Assembly (NCBI RefSeq): GCF_009754945.1
Contig: NZ_WPIN01000020.1
Span: forward strand, 91,945 to 155,944
Length of the DNA: 64,000 nucleotides
Direction of reading: 5' to 3'
Source of the DNA: Spirosoma arboris
Lineage (GTDB): Bacteria > Bacteroidota > Bacteroidia > Cytophagales > Spirosomataceae
The position numbers and the translations under genes were made by a program. The notes below the pieces were generated by a model. That model did not search any database. It was not told the DNA's origin and worked only from the letters and a program-made list of their open reading frames with translations. This document shows, in pieces, positions 25,885 to 33,912 of this stretch; positions within the stretch are counted from its first letter, which is position 1, and each line of letters begins with the position of its first letter.

Positions 25885-27220
25885 GGTTTTTAACTGCTGC
25901 TTTGAACTGGTTACCGCGATCTTCGTAATTTTTGAACAAATCAAAACTGGCGCAAGCAGGCGAAAGTAGAACCGTATCCCCTGATTGCGCTAGCTCAAGT
26001 CCTTTCGCTACGGCATCGATAATTGACTGTGTTTCATAAATGACCGGTACTTTCGAGCCGAAATACTCCACTAATTTATGGTTATCGACGCCAAGGCAAA
26101 TCAAGGCTTTTACTTTCTGATCGACTAATTTATCTAATTGGCTATAGTCGTTGCCTTTGTCCTGACCACCAGCTATCCAGATTGTGGGAGCATCCATACT
26201 CGATAAGGCATAAAAAACAGAATCGACATTCGTTGCCTTCGAGTCATTGATGAATTGAATATGATTAATCGTTCCGGCTGGCTCAAGCCGATGAGCTGCA
26301 TTCTGGAAGGTTTTTAGCCCAGTTGTAATCTCATCATTAGCTACTCCTATCGACTGAACTGCCAGTATGGCTGCCAACATATTGATTGCATTATGCGGAC
26401 CCCGTAAGGGTGTTTCAGACTGCGAAATTGCAAATGAATGCGCCTTATTTGTTGCTATTAATTCTCCATCATCCAAATAACCACCTTGCGAAACGGCTTT
26501 TTCTAATGAGATAGGAAGTTGATGTACCGATGGATTATGTTTGGTGAGTTCGTCCAGAATGGGCTGACTTTCTGCGAAATAAATAAAGTCATCGGTGGGA
26601 ACTGCATTTTGCAAAATCCGAAATTTAGACGCTACGTAGTTCTGGAAGTTGTATTCATAGCGGTCCAGATGGTCAGGTGTAATATTGAGTAACACCATTA
26701 CATTGAGATGCACTTTATACATATCGTCTAACTGGAAACTACTTAGTTCCAGCACAAAATAGTCGAATGTATCTGTAATGACTTGTTCCGCAAAACTATC
26801 ACCTATATTTCCTGCGAGGCCGACATTCAGCCCTGCCGTTTTAAGCAGATGATAAATTAATAATGTTGTTGTGGTTTTACCGTTGCTTCCGGTTATACCA
26901 ATCAGTTTGGCGTTCGTGTAACGGGCCGCAAATTCAATTTCTGAAATAATGGGTGTTCCCTGCGCTCGGAGCTTTTGTACTAAGGGTGCCTTTTCGGGGA
27001 TACCAGGACTTTTTATTACTTCGATAGCATCCAGGATGCGTTCTTCTGTGTGATAGCCCTCTTCAAATGCAATAGTTTCTGCCTGGAGCGTTGCCCGGTA
27101 GCTTTCTTTCAGCGCTCCTTTATCGGATAAAAAAACATCGAACCCTTTGGCTTTTGCTAGCAAAGCAGCACCCACACCGCTTTCGCCCCCACCAAGAATA
27201 ACTATTTTCTGGACTGCCAT
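25865..27220 (-). CDS. murD: UDP-N-acetylmuramoylalanine--D-glutamate ligase
   Basis: This cytoplasmic ligase adds D-glutamate to UDP-MurNAc-L-Ala. The 451-residue protein has the N-terminal VILGGGESGVGAALLAKAKG, the ATP site IGITGSNGKTTTTLLIYHLL near residue 108, NITPDHLDRYEYNFQNYVASK, and in the C-terminal domain FINDSKATNVDSVFYALSSM and LLSPACASFDLFKNYEDRGNQF. The last six residues come from the arm of a tandem-word inverted repeat that runs past the original gene end. It is the first gene of the second dcw block; mscL lies upstream behind a hairpin terminator. Confidence 0.97.
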   Translation of the reverse strand: MAVQKIVILGGGESGVGAALLAKAKGFDVFLSDKGALKESYRATLQAETIAFEEGYHTEERILDAIEVIKSPGIPEKAPLVQKLRAQGTPIISEIEFAARYTNAKLIGITGSNGKTTTTLLIYHLLKTAGLNVGLAGNIGDSFAEQVITDTFDYFVLELSSFQLDDMYKVHLNVMVLLNITPDHLDRYEYNFQNYVASKFRILQNAVPTDDFIYFAESQPILDELTKHNPSVHQLPISLEKAVSQGGYLDDGELIATNKAHSFAISQSETPLRGPHNAINMLAAILAVQSIGVANDEITTGLKTFQNAAHRLEPAGTINHIQFINDSKATNVDSVFYALSSMDAPTIWIAGGQDKGNDYSQLDKLVDQKVKALICLGVDNHKLVEYFGSKVPVIYETQSIIDAVAKGLELAQSGDTVLLSPACASFDLFKNYEDRGNQFKAAVKNLMMNDE

Positions 27221-27258
27221 AGTGAATCTATACTACTGGCAAAATAACGCATAAATGA

Positions 27259-27288
27259 AGAAGCCCCGACTATTGGCCAGGGCTTTTC
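27259..27288 (-). terminator. Terminator after mscL
   Basis: On the minus strand AAGCCC and GGGCTT arms (27261-27266 and 27280-27285) enclose a 13-base loop in the 89-base gap between mscL and murD. The T-run is weak on the minus strand side, so termination may be partial. Confidence 0.6.
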
Positions 27289-27309
27289 AAGCAAATTTTG
27301 TAAAAAGAT

Positions 27310-27642
27310 TTATTCTTTCGGTGCCATTGAATTTGACAATCGTGCGCGGTTGGCGGCTTTTACGATGAGAAAAATAACCCATGCAATAAGCAAAAATTGA
27401 ATTAATGTGTTAAGGAAATTACCGTACCTAATAGCGACCTCGGGTGTTGTACCTACTGCTTCCTTTAGCACAATCTTTAACTGGCTAAAATCAACTCCAC
27501 CCAGCACTAAACCCAGAATTGGATTAATAATATCCTCAATTAACGACGTGGTAATTTTACCAAAGGCAGCGCCAATAATGACGCCAACGGCCAGGTCGAG
27601 TACGTTACCCTGAGCAATAAAAGTTCGAAATTCGCTTAACAT
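27310..27642 (-). CDS. mscL: Large-conductance mechanosensitive channel MscL
   Basis: This inner-membrane pentameric channel opens under extreme tension to release solutes on hypo-osmotic shock. The 110-residue protein begins with the amphipathic helix MLSEFRTFIAQGNVLDLAVGVIIGAAFGKI, which leads into TM1, followed by a periplasmic loop and TM2 (LIQFLLIAWVIFLIVKAANR). It is shorter than the typical 130-140 residues. The cytoplasmic helical bundle after TM2 is reduced to about ten residues (LSNSMAPKE). It lies near a MscS-type channel and an ECF sigma gene on the same strand. Confidence 0.95.
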   Translation of the reverse strand: MLSEFRTFIAQGNVLDLAVGVIIGAAFGKITTSLIEDIINPILGLVLGGVDFSQLKIVLKEAVGTTPEVAIRYGNFLNTLIQFLLIAWVIFLIVKAANRARLSNSMAPKE

Positions 27643-27717
27643 AAGGGCGCATTGTTTAGGGTTAGAAATATAACTAATACGGATACATACGGTAAAGTAT
27701 GCACTCTTTAGTTCAAA

Positions 27718-28731
27718 TCAAAATCGGCCTTCGCCGGGTTTCGCGGGATCCTTTTTCGTTTTAAAGGAACTGATGTTATAAGATAACCCAATAGCCAGCG
27801 TTTGCTGAACCTGTAGTGATGAACTAAAATCTTTATTGTAAAGTAAAATCAGCCCGAATGTAGTATTCAGATAACGACTTGCTTTAGCGGTCATAATAAG
27901 ATCGAGCCGATGGTTGATATTATCTAAGCTTGCATACTGCGTAAAGAGTTGATAACGAGCATTTACCGATACATTCTGACTTATGTTTCGATTTAAGGCT
28001 GCTTGTAATTGAAACGCCAGCCATTCTGTCCGGCTACTTTTACCTGGAGCAACACCATAAGCTGTTTGAGTAGCATCAGGAATATAGGTACCATCTGCCA
28101 ATTGTCTCACTCGAACGCTCTGGTCGGCTAAGAATGTAAAACGTGGGGCTATGGGGCTAATTCGGAGGGCAAACCAGTCGTTGGGTTTATAAGCTAAACC
28201 GGCAGCCAACGTCAATTGCGCAGGGGCAAAAAAGTTAGATACGCGCAGCCGGGTTTGGTCGGCAGGAAGTTGATCGTACCGATAACCAGGGGCAAAAAAC
28301 GTATTGAACGTTCCTGAGGCAAACAAATCCCATTTTGGCGCGATTTTATGGCCTAATACCGAAATGATAATGATCTGGTCGGCAGCTTTGCGGGTATTTC
28401 CTAACTGAGTAACATAACCCAATTGTAAATCAGCCGTATTATCCCAGGAGGTTTTCCCTTTTTCGTAGAGGGCACGAGCTGCCACAACGCCACCTATGGC
28501 AACTGAATTAACGCCACCGCCCGACCAATTACTAAACGATGCCTGATTGAAGTTGACCCCTCCACTGAATGATCGCTGCCAGTAAGACGTGTCTGGCTTA
28601 ATAGCCACTATATCTTTAAAATTCGTTGTGACCCGAACGGAATCGGGCGGGACAACCTTGGGTGAGTCCTGAGCCAACGCATGGTTCAGGCAAATCCCAA
28701 TCATAAGTACAGATAGTGCACTTGTTTTCAT
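27718..28731 (-). CDS. DUF3078 domain outer-membrane protein
   Basis: The 337-residue product has a signal peptide (LSVLMIGICLNHALAQ). The DUF3078 hallmark follows near residue 52: WQRSFSGGVNFNQASFSNWSGGGVNSVAIGG. After it come many amphipathic strands ending in LAIGLSYNISSFKTKKD, as in a beta-barrel. The family is largely confined to Bacteroidota and its function is not known. It lies between a MscS-type channel gene (74 bases upstream) and mscL (75 bases downstream), all on the minus strand. An envelope role in the same stress response is possible but only inferred. Confidence 0.85.
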   Translation of the reverse strand: MKTSALSVLMIGICLNHALAQDSPKVVPPDSVRVTTNFKDIVAIKPDTSYWQRSFSGGVNFNQASFSNWSGGGVNSVAIGGVVAARALYEKGKTSWDNTADLQLGYVTQLGNTRKAADQIIIISVLGHKIAPKWDLFASGTFNTFFAPGYRYDQLPADQTRLRVSNFFAPAQLTLAAGLAYKPNDWFALRISPIAPRFTFLADQSVRVRQLADGTYIPDATQTAYGVAPGKSSRTEWLAFQLQAALNRNISQNVSVNARYQLFTQYASLDNINHRLDLIMTAKASRYLNTTFGLILLYNKDFSSSLQVQQTLAIGLSYNISSFKTKKDPAKPGEGRF

Positions 28732-28760
28732 AGCGTGTATTGAAAGTTACAGTCCCTCTG

Positions 28761-28799
28761 ACGAGGTAGGTAGTCTTTGGTAACGACTGTCCACCTCGT
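28761..28799 (-). terminator. Hairpin between the MscS-type gene and the DUF3078 gene
   Basis: ACGAGGTAGGTAGTC pairs with GACTGTCCACCTCGT with two mismatches and a 9-base loop. It begins close to the end of the channel gene. There is no clear T-run, so it may terminate weakly or protect the transcript end. Confidence 0.5.
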
Positions 28800-28805
28800 A
28801 GCAGG

Positions 28806-29648
28806 TTATACGGCAGTAGGATTATCAAATACTTCTACTTTTTTCATTTGCAACGTTTGGAGTGGCACCACTGTAGTTGTTGACCCTGTGCGGAGTGTAA
28901 GCGATAAATTATCCACTTTTATGATTTCGCCCTTTGCATCATCGACCTGAATAATCTGGCCTTCTCTATACTTGTTTTTTGTATAGAATGATGACAGGAT
29001 ATTGGCCATCAAATCGCGTGAGGCAATTCCATAACCTATAGCAAAAGCGAAGATGACTCCTCCAATAATAAGATTAAAGCTCGATTCAAGTAGCTCTGTA
29101 TTGATACCTGCCTGCCCCAGCGCACTAATAACTGTAATGACTAAAAAGAAGACAAATACAATCATACTGAGCAGTCGACCTGAAGCAATATTAAAGGATT
29201 GACATACACTTACAACAGCTCCTCTTAACGTATCGGCTAACAAAACACCAACTTGTAGCATAATAGCTGCTGCAATCAGTTTAGGGATAAAATTGATCAA
29301 CGAGGCAACCATCTCGGTGATTGCAGCTACGCCTAATTTCTCGGTAGCGGCTTTAATGAAAACCAACAGAATGAAGTAATAAAGAACTTTCGCGATGATT
29401 TCGCTCAGTTTGATTTCAGTTTTTAACTGTTTAATAATACTGATTTCGTTCAGGCGATTACCAATTTTATCAAAGCCAACTTTCCCAAGTACCCGGAGTA
29501 CAATGAACGATACTAATCTGGCAAAGCCAATTCCAATTAACATAATGATTATTGCCCCGAGTAAGCGTGGAACGAACTCGACGAATTGGTCAATCAGGGT
29601 TTGAAATGTATTCCGTAAAACATCAGTCAATGCAGGAAGTTCTTTCAT
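28806..29648 (-). CDS. Mechanosensitive ion channel, MscS-type with extra helices
   Basis: This 280-residue membrane protein has about five hydrophobic segments (LLGAIIIMLIGIGFARLVSF, VLYYFILLVFIKAA, LIAAAIMLQVGVLLADTL, LLSMIVFVFFLVITVISALG, LIIGGVIFAFAIGYGIAS). They lead into a short beta domain (KYREGQIIQVDDAKGEIIKVDNLSLTLRT) like that of MscS. The glycine-rich last helix and the following NILSSFY segment fit a pore helix. Its ATG overlaps the stop of the preceding 67-residue gene (ATGA), so translation is coupled to it. An ECF sigma factor is the first gene of the group, which suggests a tension- or envelope-stress circuit. Confidence 0.82.
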   Translation of the reverse strand: MKELPALTDVLRNTFQTLIDQFVEFVPRLLGAIIIMLIGIGFARLVSFIVLRVLGKVGFDKIGNRLNEISIIKQLKTEIKLSEIIAKVLYYFILLVFIKAATEKLGVAAITEMVASLINFIPKLIAAAIMLQVGVLLADTLRGAVVSVCQSFNIASGRLLSMIVFVFFLVITVISALGQAGINTELLESSFNLIIGGVIFAFAIGYGIASRDLMANILSSFYTKNKYREGQIIQVDDAKGEIIKVDNLSLTLRTGSTTTVVPLQTLQMKKVEVFDNPTAV

Positions 29649-29848
29649 AAAGGGGGTGTTGTATTATCAGAAGTTACGTAAGGTGGGTTAACAATAGCAG
29701 AAGCCAGATCGAATAAGTCGCCGATGTAGAGATCTATAATTGTTATAACATTTCGAATCAAATCAATTTCTGAAACTAATTCTGTTTTCAGATTCGGTGG
29801 ACAAATAGCGTCCGACTCAAGTTCTTTAAAAGGATTTGTGTTTTCCAT
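29645..29848 (-). CDS. Small acidic protein between the sigma factor and the channel
   Basis: This 67-residue, mostly helical and acidic product begins MENTNPFKELESDAICPPNL. It has a hydrophobic/acidic core, LVSEIDLIRNVITIIDLYIGDLFDLASAI, and a short tail. I know no domain for it. It starts 7 bases after the sigma-factor stop and ends by overlapping the channel start by four bases, so it belongs to a tight three-gene operon. A role as a partner or regulator of the sigma factor or channel is possible, but there is no direct evidence. The start is well fixed by the spacing. Confidence 0.7.
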   Translation of the reverse strand: MENTNPFKELESDAICPPNLKTELVSEIDLIRNVITIIDLYIGDLFDLASAIVNPPYVTSDNTTPPL

Positions 29849-29855
29849 AGTTTGG

Positions 29856-30461
29856 TTAACGAAAAGGCCAGCGAATAGATAATACCATTTTAATAGCCAG
29901 TAATAGCCAAAATACAACTCCTTCGAGGTAGTGTTTACGAAGTTTATCCCGAGACCGTTTAAGGCGCATCTTGACGGCGCTCTCCGTAATCCCATTTATG
30001 TTAGCAATATCTCGAATGCTAATATCATCCTGATACTTCATGAGGAGCATAGCCTGCTCATCGGGTGGAAGTTGATGTAGCGCATGCTCAAGTTGACGCG
30101 CTTCCATCTCCGCCAATTCAGCTAAACCATCATCTGCACCTACATCTAACCGCTCCCAACCATCGTCCATATAGACTTCCCGACGCAGGTTATGTGATCG
30201 AAGTTGATCCGTGCAGTAATTATAAGTAATTGAATATAACCAAGTTGAAAATTTAGACTGTTCCCTGAACCCACTGAGTTTAACGACTAATTTCAAAAAT
30301 ATATCATGAGTCAGGTCTTCTGCCCGAGTCGGATCTTTTGTAAATGACAAACATTTCCTGTATACTTTATCACAGTAACGTTCATACAATCGCTCAAAAT
30401 AGACGTTCCGCTGTGTTTCGACATATTGCCGAACCAACTCCTCGTCCGAAAAATGTTCCAT
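29856..30461 (-). CDS. ECF-type RNA polymerase sigma factor with a hydrophobic C-terminus
   Basis: This 201-residue sigma-70 family protein has region 2 (AEDLTHDIFLKLVVKLSGFREQSKFSTWLYSITYNYCTD) and region 4 (HQLPPDEQAMLLMKYQDDISIRDIANINGITESAVKMRLKRSRDKLRKHYLE), enough to recognise -35 and -10 elements. After region 4 most ECF factors end, but here the chain continues GVVFWLLLAIKMVLSI before RWPFR. This is a hydrophobic segment that could anchor the factor in the membrane. The downstream genes encode a 67-residue protein and a mechanosensitive channel. No classical anti-sigma gene is present. Confidence 0.88.
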   Translation of the reverse strand: MEHFSDEELVRQYVETQRNVYFERLYERYCDKVYRKCLSFTKDPTRAEDLTHDIFLKLVVKLSGFREQSKFSTWLYSITYNYCTDQLRSHNLRREVYMDDGWERLDVGADDGLAELAEMEARQLEHALHQLPPDEQAMLLMKYQDDISIRDIANINGITESAVKMRLKRSRDKLRKHYLEGVVFWLLLAIKMVLSIRWPFR

Positions 30462-30914
30462 TTTATACGGTGGTGGCTGTTAAGACCTGAAAGTTTAATA
30501 AAAGTAACTACCCCTAGAGACCAATATTAGGGAAAAGCTCGGTTACATATTAAATAAAGCAAAAGCTTCGCCAAACAGACGAACTCTACTTTAATTAGGT
30601 ATGGTTTTCATCATTTTGGGCTGATTATCAACTACAAACAATTTAGATAGTAAGACCCAAATGTATTCTAATTGCAGTGACAAAACCTACTATACAATTA
30701 CTTAAATCTCATTTTTTAAAGCATTTTTAACCTATGAAGCCCAATTTGATACTTATCAAATACTGACATTAGTTTTATAGCAGATGCTATTAAAATCATA
30801 GAAATCTAATTAAACTTGATCCATGTTTAATTTTAAGTGTGCTAATAAATATCACGGGTTACAAAAATATAATGAGAATAACATTGAGTAATTGATGGGT
30901 AAATCGGTATATGG
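30462..30914. other. AT-rich non-coding spacer between the sigma gene and tsf
   Basis: About 450 bases with no credible reading frame and no tRNA-like fold that I can find. The part nearest the sigma gene should carry its promoter. A minus-strand TACTTTTA about 40 bases ahead of the ATG is close to TAnnTTTG but not exact. The remainder is AT-rich and featureless. Confidence 0.5.
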
Positions 30915-30960
30915 TATAAATGAAAATACCCAGCTATTCAGCTGGGTATTTTCATTTATA
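30915..30960. terminator. Strong bidirectional terminator after tsf
   Basis: A perfect 21-bp stem (TATAAATGAAAATACCCAGCT and its complement) with a four-base loop begins 14 bases after the tsf stop. The stem has A/T-rich ends, giving an effective T-run in either direction. It ends the rplM-rpsI-rpsB-tsf transcript. Confidence 0.92.
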
Positions 30961-30973
30961 TTCCTTCAAATGA

Positions 30974-31807
30974 TTAGCCAATAGCTACCCGTTTGAAAGC
31001 TGATACTGTTAAACCTTTGCTGGTTTTTTCTAACAGTTGCGCGATCGTCACCGAGCTATCTTTCACAAATTCCTGATTGAGCAGTGTATTGTCCTTGTAG
31101 AACTTGTTTAGCTTACCCATTGCAATCCGTTCGAGCATGGCTTCAGGTTTACCTTCCTGGCGAGCCTGTTCTTTGCCAATTTCGATTTCGCGTTCTACAA
31201 CAGTAGCATCAACACCGTCCTTGTCCAAAGCAATGGGTTTCATAGCCGCAATCTGCATGGCAATATCCTTCCCAACTTCAGTAACGTCGGTGCCATTTGT
31301 ATTGTTGAGGGCAACTAATACGCCAAGCTTACCATTTGAGTGGATGTACGAAACAACTTTATCTGCTGAAACAATTTCATACGAGGCCACGTCAATTTTC
31401 TCCCCGATTTTACCCATCAGATCCGTGATATGATCCTGTAATGAGCGACCATCTGCCTGAGGAGTAGCCAGCAATGCGGCCTTATCGGCAGCATCTGTTG
31501 AAACGGCGGTGCTCATAACAGCCATTGCCAGGTTTTGGAAATCGGCGACTTTTGATACCGGTTCTGTTTCGCAGGCTAATGCAATTACTTTGCCTGATGT
31601 GCCATCAGGACTAACATGGGCTAAAACAATACCTTCGGCTGTTGTATTATCAGCCCGCTTATCAGCTATTTTCTGACCTTGCTTACGCAGGATTTCTTTT
31701 GCTTTTTCAAAATCGCCATCGGCTTCGGTAAGGGCCTTTTTGCAGTCCATCATACCGGCTCCGGTCTCTTGCCGAAGTTTGTTTACGTCAGCAGCAGTGA
31801 TTGCCAT
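30974..31807 (-). CDS. tsf: Translation elongation factor Ts
   Basis: This is the guanine nucleotide exchange factor for EF-Tu. The 277-residue protein opens with the conserved UBA-like region AADVNKLRQETGAGMMDCKKALTEADGDFEKAKEILRKQG. The Tdp-containing core and dimerisation parts follow (ALACETEPVSKV, YIHSNGKLGVLVALN, LDKDGVDATVVERE). The C-terminus ends DSSVTIAQLLEKTSKGLTVSAFKRVAIG, as expected. It follows rpsB by about 200 bases that contain a hairpin and a word-repeat element, and a strong terminator follows it. Confidence 0.97.
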   Translation of the reverse strand: MAITAADVNKLRQETGAGMMDCKKALTEADGDFEKAKEILRKQGQKIADKRADNTTAEGIVLAHVSPDGTSGKVIALACETEPVSKVADFQNLAMAVMSTAVSTDAADKAALLATPQADGRSLQDHITDLMGKIGEKIDVASYEIVSADKVVSYIHSNGKLGVLVALNNTNGTDVTEVGKDIAMQIAAMKPIALDKDGVDATVVEREIEIGKEQARQEGKPEAMLERIAMGKLNKFYKDNTLLNQEFVKDSSVTIAQLLEKTSKGLTVSAFKRVAIG

Positions 31808-31876
31808 AATAAAAGGGTGTTTATGTAATTAAACGCCAAAAAAAAATTGGGTATAGTAAATTATAGTCTGAAATGG

Positions 31877-31907
31877 AATAGCCCATAGCGGCTGGCTACG
31901 GGCTATT
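31877..31907. ncRNA. Hairpin in the rpsB-tsf spacer
   Basis: AATAGCCC and GGGCTATT (31877-31884, 31900-31907) pair, with an inner AGC/GCT pairing. The T-run lies on the plus-strand side, so for the minus-strand operon this is not a classical terminator. It may be an attenuator or processing signal between rpsB and tsf; that is inference. Confidence 0.45.
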
Positions 31908-31910
31908 TTT

Positions 31911-32013
31911 GAGTTATAAAACGATCCGCCGTAGCGGTTGTATAGTTACAGTGTTATGAAGTAGTAGTTAGTCTGAACCTTGATAACTCCATAACCATCT
32001 AACTCTATAACTC
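31911..32013. repeat. Word-built imperfect inverted repeat between rpsB and tsf
   Basis: The element is bounded by GAGTTATA (31911-31918) and TATAACTC. Variants of AGTTATA, GTTATGG and TAACTC recur through both arms, with several internal mismatches and a long, poorly paired middle. It ends two bases from the rpsB stop. Confidence 0.65.
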
Positions 32014-32015
32014 AT

Positions 32016-32849
32016 TTATGCTTCCTGCTCATCGTCAGCCACGGCAACTGGTGCGGCTTCTGCTTCAGGTTGAGTTGCGCCTTCGGCACGAGCCTGAGCC
32101 AGGTCTTCGTTCCGCTTAGCTTCTTCTTCTTCCTGAACGCGTTGGTCGTCTTTGTCCTGTTTCCGCTCCATCAGGCCTTCTTCAATGGCCTTACCAATGG
32201 CAAGTGTAATCAGAGCAATTGACTTATAAGCATCATCATTGGCCGGAATTGCGAACTCTACGTCTTCTGGGTTCGAGTTCGTATCGCACATAGCAAATAC
32301 GGGGATACCCAGGCGATGTGCTTCGGCAACAGCAATGTGTTCACGCTTAACGTCAACCACAAATAGAGCGGCTGGTAAACGAGTCAGGTCAGCAATACCA
32401 CCCAATACGCGTTCCAGTTTCTCTTTATCGCGGGTGCGAGTCAAACGCTCACGCTTGGCAATACTCTTGACGGTCTCCTCGTCTTTCAGCATTTTGTCCA
32501 GCGTTTGCATTTTCTTCAGCGACTTACGAATTGTAGCGAAGTTCGTTAACATACCGCCCTGCCAGCGATCTGTAACGTAAGGCATTTTCAGGCGACGTGC
32601 TTCTTCCGAAACGATTTCCTGGGCCTGTTTCTTTGTAGCTACAAACATTACTTTCCGGCCCGAACGTACAATGCCTTTAATTGCATTGCAGGCTTCGTCA
32701 AGCGCAGCAACTGTTTTATTGAGGTCAATAATATGGATACCGTTCTTCTCCATGAAAATATATGGAGCCATCCGGGGATCCCACTTACGCGTAAGGTGGC
32801 CAAAGTGCACACCAGCGTCTAATAGATCTTTATATTCGATTTGTGCCAT
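32016..32849 (-). CDS. rpsB: 30S ribosomal protein S2
   Basis: This 277-residue protein is at the upper end of the usual range for S2 because of a charged, alanine/glutamate-rich tail. It begins MAQIEYKDLLDAGVHFGHLTRKWDP and has IHIIDLNKT, VMFVATKKQAQEIV, VTDRWQGGMLTNFATIRKSL, LPAALFVVDVKREHIAVAEAHRLGIPVFAM and the DTNSNPEDVEFAIPANDDA block. The C-terminal 50 residues (KDDQRVQEEEEAKRNEDL and on) are a low-complexity extension often seen in Bacteroidota. The ATG ending at 32849 is clear. Confidence 0.98.
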   Translation of the reverse strand: MAQIEYKDLLDAGVHFGHLTRKWDPRMAPYIFMEKNGIHIIDLNKTVAALDEACNAIKGIVRSGRKVMFVATKKQAQEIVSEEARRLKMPYVTDRWQGGMLTNFATIRKSLKKMQTLDKMLKDEETVKSIAKRERLTRTRDKEKLERVLGGIADLTRLPAALFVVDVKREHIAVAEAHRLGIPVFAMCDTNSNPEDVEFAIPANDDAYKSIALITLAIGKAIEEGLMERKQDKDDQRVQEEEEAKRNEDLAQARAEGATQPEAEAAPVAVADDEQEA

Positions 32850-32929
32850 TTTCGTATTGAAAAATGAATGTTGTAAAAAATACGCAGCACCACCCGTCGG
32901 CATCATCTAAGGGCAGTCTGGACAAATGA

Positions 32930-32999
32930 GTAGTAAGTGGTAAGTTGTCAAGCCGTAAGTAACAATACCTACCACCGCAACTTGTTAACTTACTAACTG
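32930..32999. repeat. Word-built imperfect inverted repeat between rpsI and rpsB
   Basis: The left side has AGTAGTAAGTGGTAAGTTGTC and the right side CAACTTGTTAACTTACTAACT. The arms share the AAGTTG/CAACTT and AGTAAGT/ACTTACT words with gaps between. It ends two bases from the rpsI stop. The pairing is weaker than in the other members. Confidence 0.5.
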
Positions 33000-33001
33000 A
33001 A

Positions 33002-33388
33002 TTAACGTTTCGAGAACTGGAACCGGCGACGGGCTTTTTTCCGACCTGGTTTCTTCCGTTCAACCATACGTGAATCCCGTGTCAGGAAGCCTTCTTTCTT
33101 GAGGGCTGGACGGAATTCAGCGTTCAGTTCGACTAACGCACGAGCAATCGCCATGCGGGTAGCTTCGGCCTGACCAGCCACACCACCACCACGAACGTTT
33201 ACTTTTACGTCGTAGCCACCTACACCGTTAACGGTTGCAAATGGTTGGTTCAAAATGATTTGCAGGACTTCGGTAGGGAAATATTGTTTGTAATCTTTCC
33301 CGTTTACCGAGATGGCTCCGCTGCCCGCCGACATATAAATGCGGGAGATGGCAGTTTTACGGCGGCCAATGGTATTAATACGATCCAT
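33002..33388 (-). CDS. rpsI: 30S ribosomal protein S9
   Basis: The 128-residue S9 has the N-terminal INTIGRRKTAISRIYMSAGSG, a central LQIILNQPFATVNGVGGYDVKVNVRGGGVAGQAEATRMAIARAL and the basic C-terminal tail ending RRRFQFSKR that reaches the ribosomal P site. It starts six bases after rplM, the standard L13-S9 pairing. Length and start are normal. Confidence 0.98.
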   Translation of the reverse strand: MDRINTIGRRKTAISRIYMSAGSGAISVNGKDYKQYFPTEVLQIILNQPFATVNGVGGYDVKVNVRGGGVAGQAEATRMAIARALVELNAEFRPALKKEGFLTRDSRMVERKKPGRKKARRRFQFSKR

Positions 33389-33394
33389 TATGAC

Positions 33395-33838
33395 TTAGAA
33401 TTTAACTGCTGTTGGTTGCTGAGCCTCGTGCGGGTGTTGGCCACCAGCATAAACGTACAGGTTGGTGTACAACCGACGACCAAGCCGGTTTTTCGGTAAC
33501 ATACCTTTTACAGCATGCTCGATGATGCGCTCGGGATGTTTTTCGAGCAGCAACCGGGGCGTTGCGAACCGTTGACCGCCGGGGTAACCCGTGTGGCGAA
33601 CGTAAATTTTGTCGGTCATCTTAGCACCCGTCAGGCGCACCTTATCGGCGTTGATGACAATCACGTTATCTCCGCAGTCAACGTGTGGAGTGAAGTTGGT
33701 TTTGTGTTTGCCGCGAATCAGGCGTGCGATTTGGCTGGCCAGCCGACCGAGCACTTCACCCTGAGCGTCAACCACAACCCAATCCTTCTGCACCGTTTCT
33801 TTGTTGGCAGAGATGGTTTTGTAACTGAGCGTATTCAC
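33395..33838 (-). CDS. rplM: 50S ribosomal protein L13
   Basis: This 147-residue L13 is an early assembly protein of the large subunit. It has WVVVDAQGEVLGRLASQIARLIRGKHKTNFTPHVDCGDNVIVINADKVRLTGAKM near the N-terminus, and RHTGYPGG and VKGMLPKNRLGRRLYTNLYVYAG further on. It is the first gene of the rplM-rpsI-rpsB-tsf group. A recognisable promoter and a hairpin leader lie in the 123-base gap after mraY. Confidence 0.98.
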   Translation of the reverse strand: MNTLSYKTISANKETVQKDWVVVDAQGEVLGRLASQIARLIRGKHKTNFTPHVDCGDNVIVINADKVRLTGAKMTDKIYVRHTGYPGGQRFATPRLLLEKHPERIIEHAVKGMLPKNRLGRRLYTNLYVYAGGQHPHEAQQPTAVKF

Positions 33839-33892
33839 TGTTATGGAGACTAATTGTTTGATTTATAATTGCTTACCCACAAAAAATATGGG

Positions 33893-33908
33893 CCCGTTCT
33901 GAAACGGG
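33893..33908 (-). ncRNA. Hairpin in the rplM leader or at the mraY transcript end
   Basis: CCCGTT and AACGGG form a short stem with a four-base loop. A second pairing (CCCA with TGGG around AAAAAATA, 33876-33892) lies next to it. It begins within a few bases of the predicted start of the rplM transcript, so it would form its 5' end. It could be an L13 autoregulatory leader or simply the mraY terminator. Confidence 0.45.
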
Positions 33909-33912
33909 AGTG

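Noticed and set aside
30462..30914. tRNA or small RNA gene in the AT-rich spacer
   Set aside because: I could not find a cloverleaf, CCA end or strong stem other than the tsf terminator.
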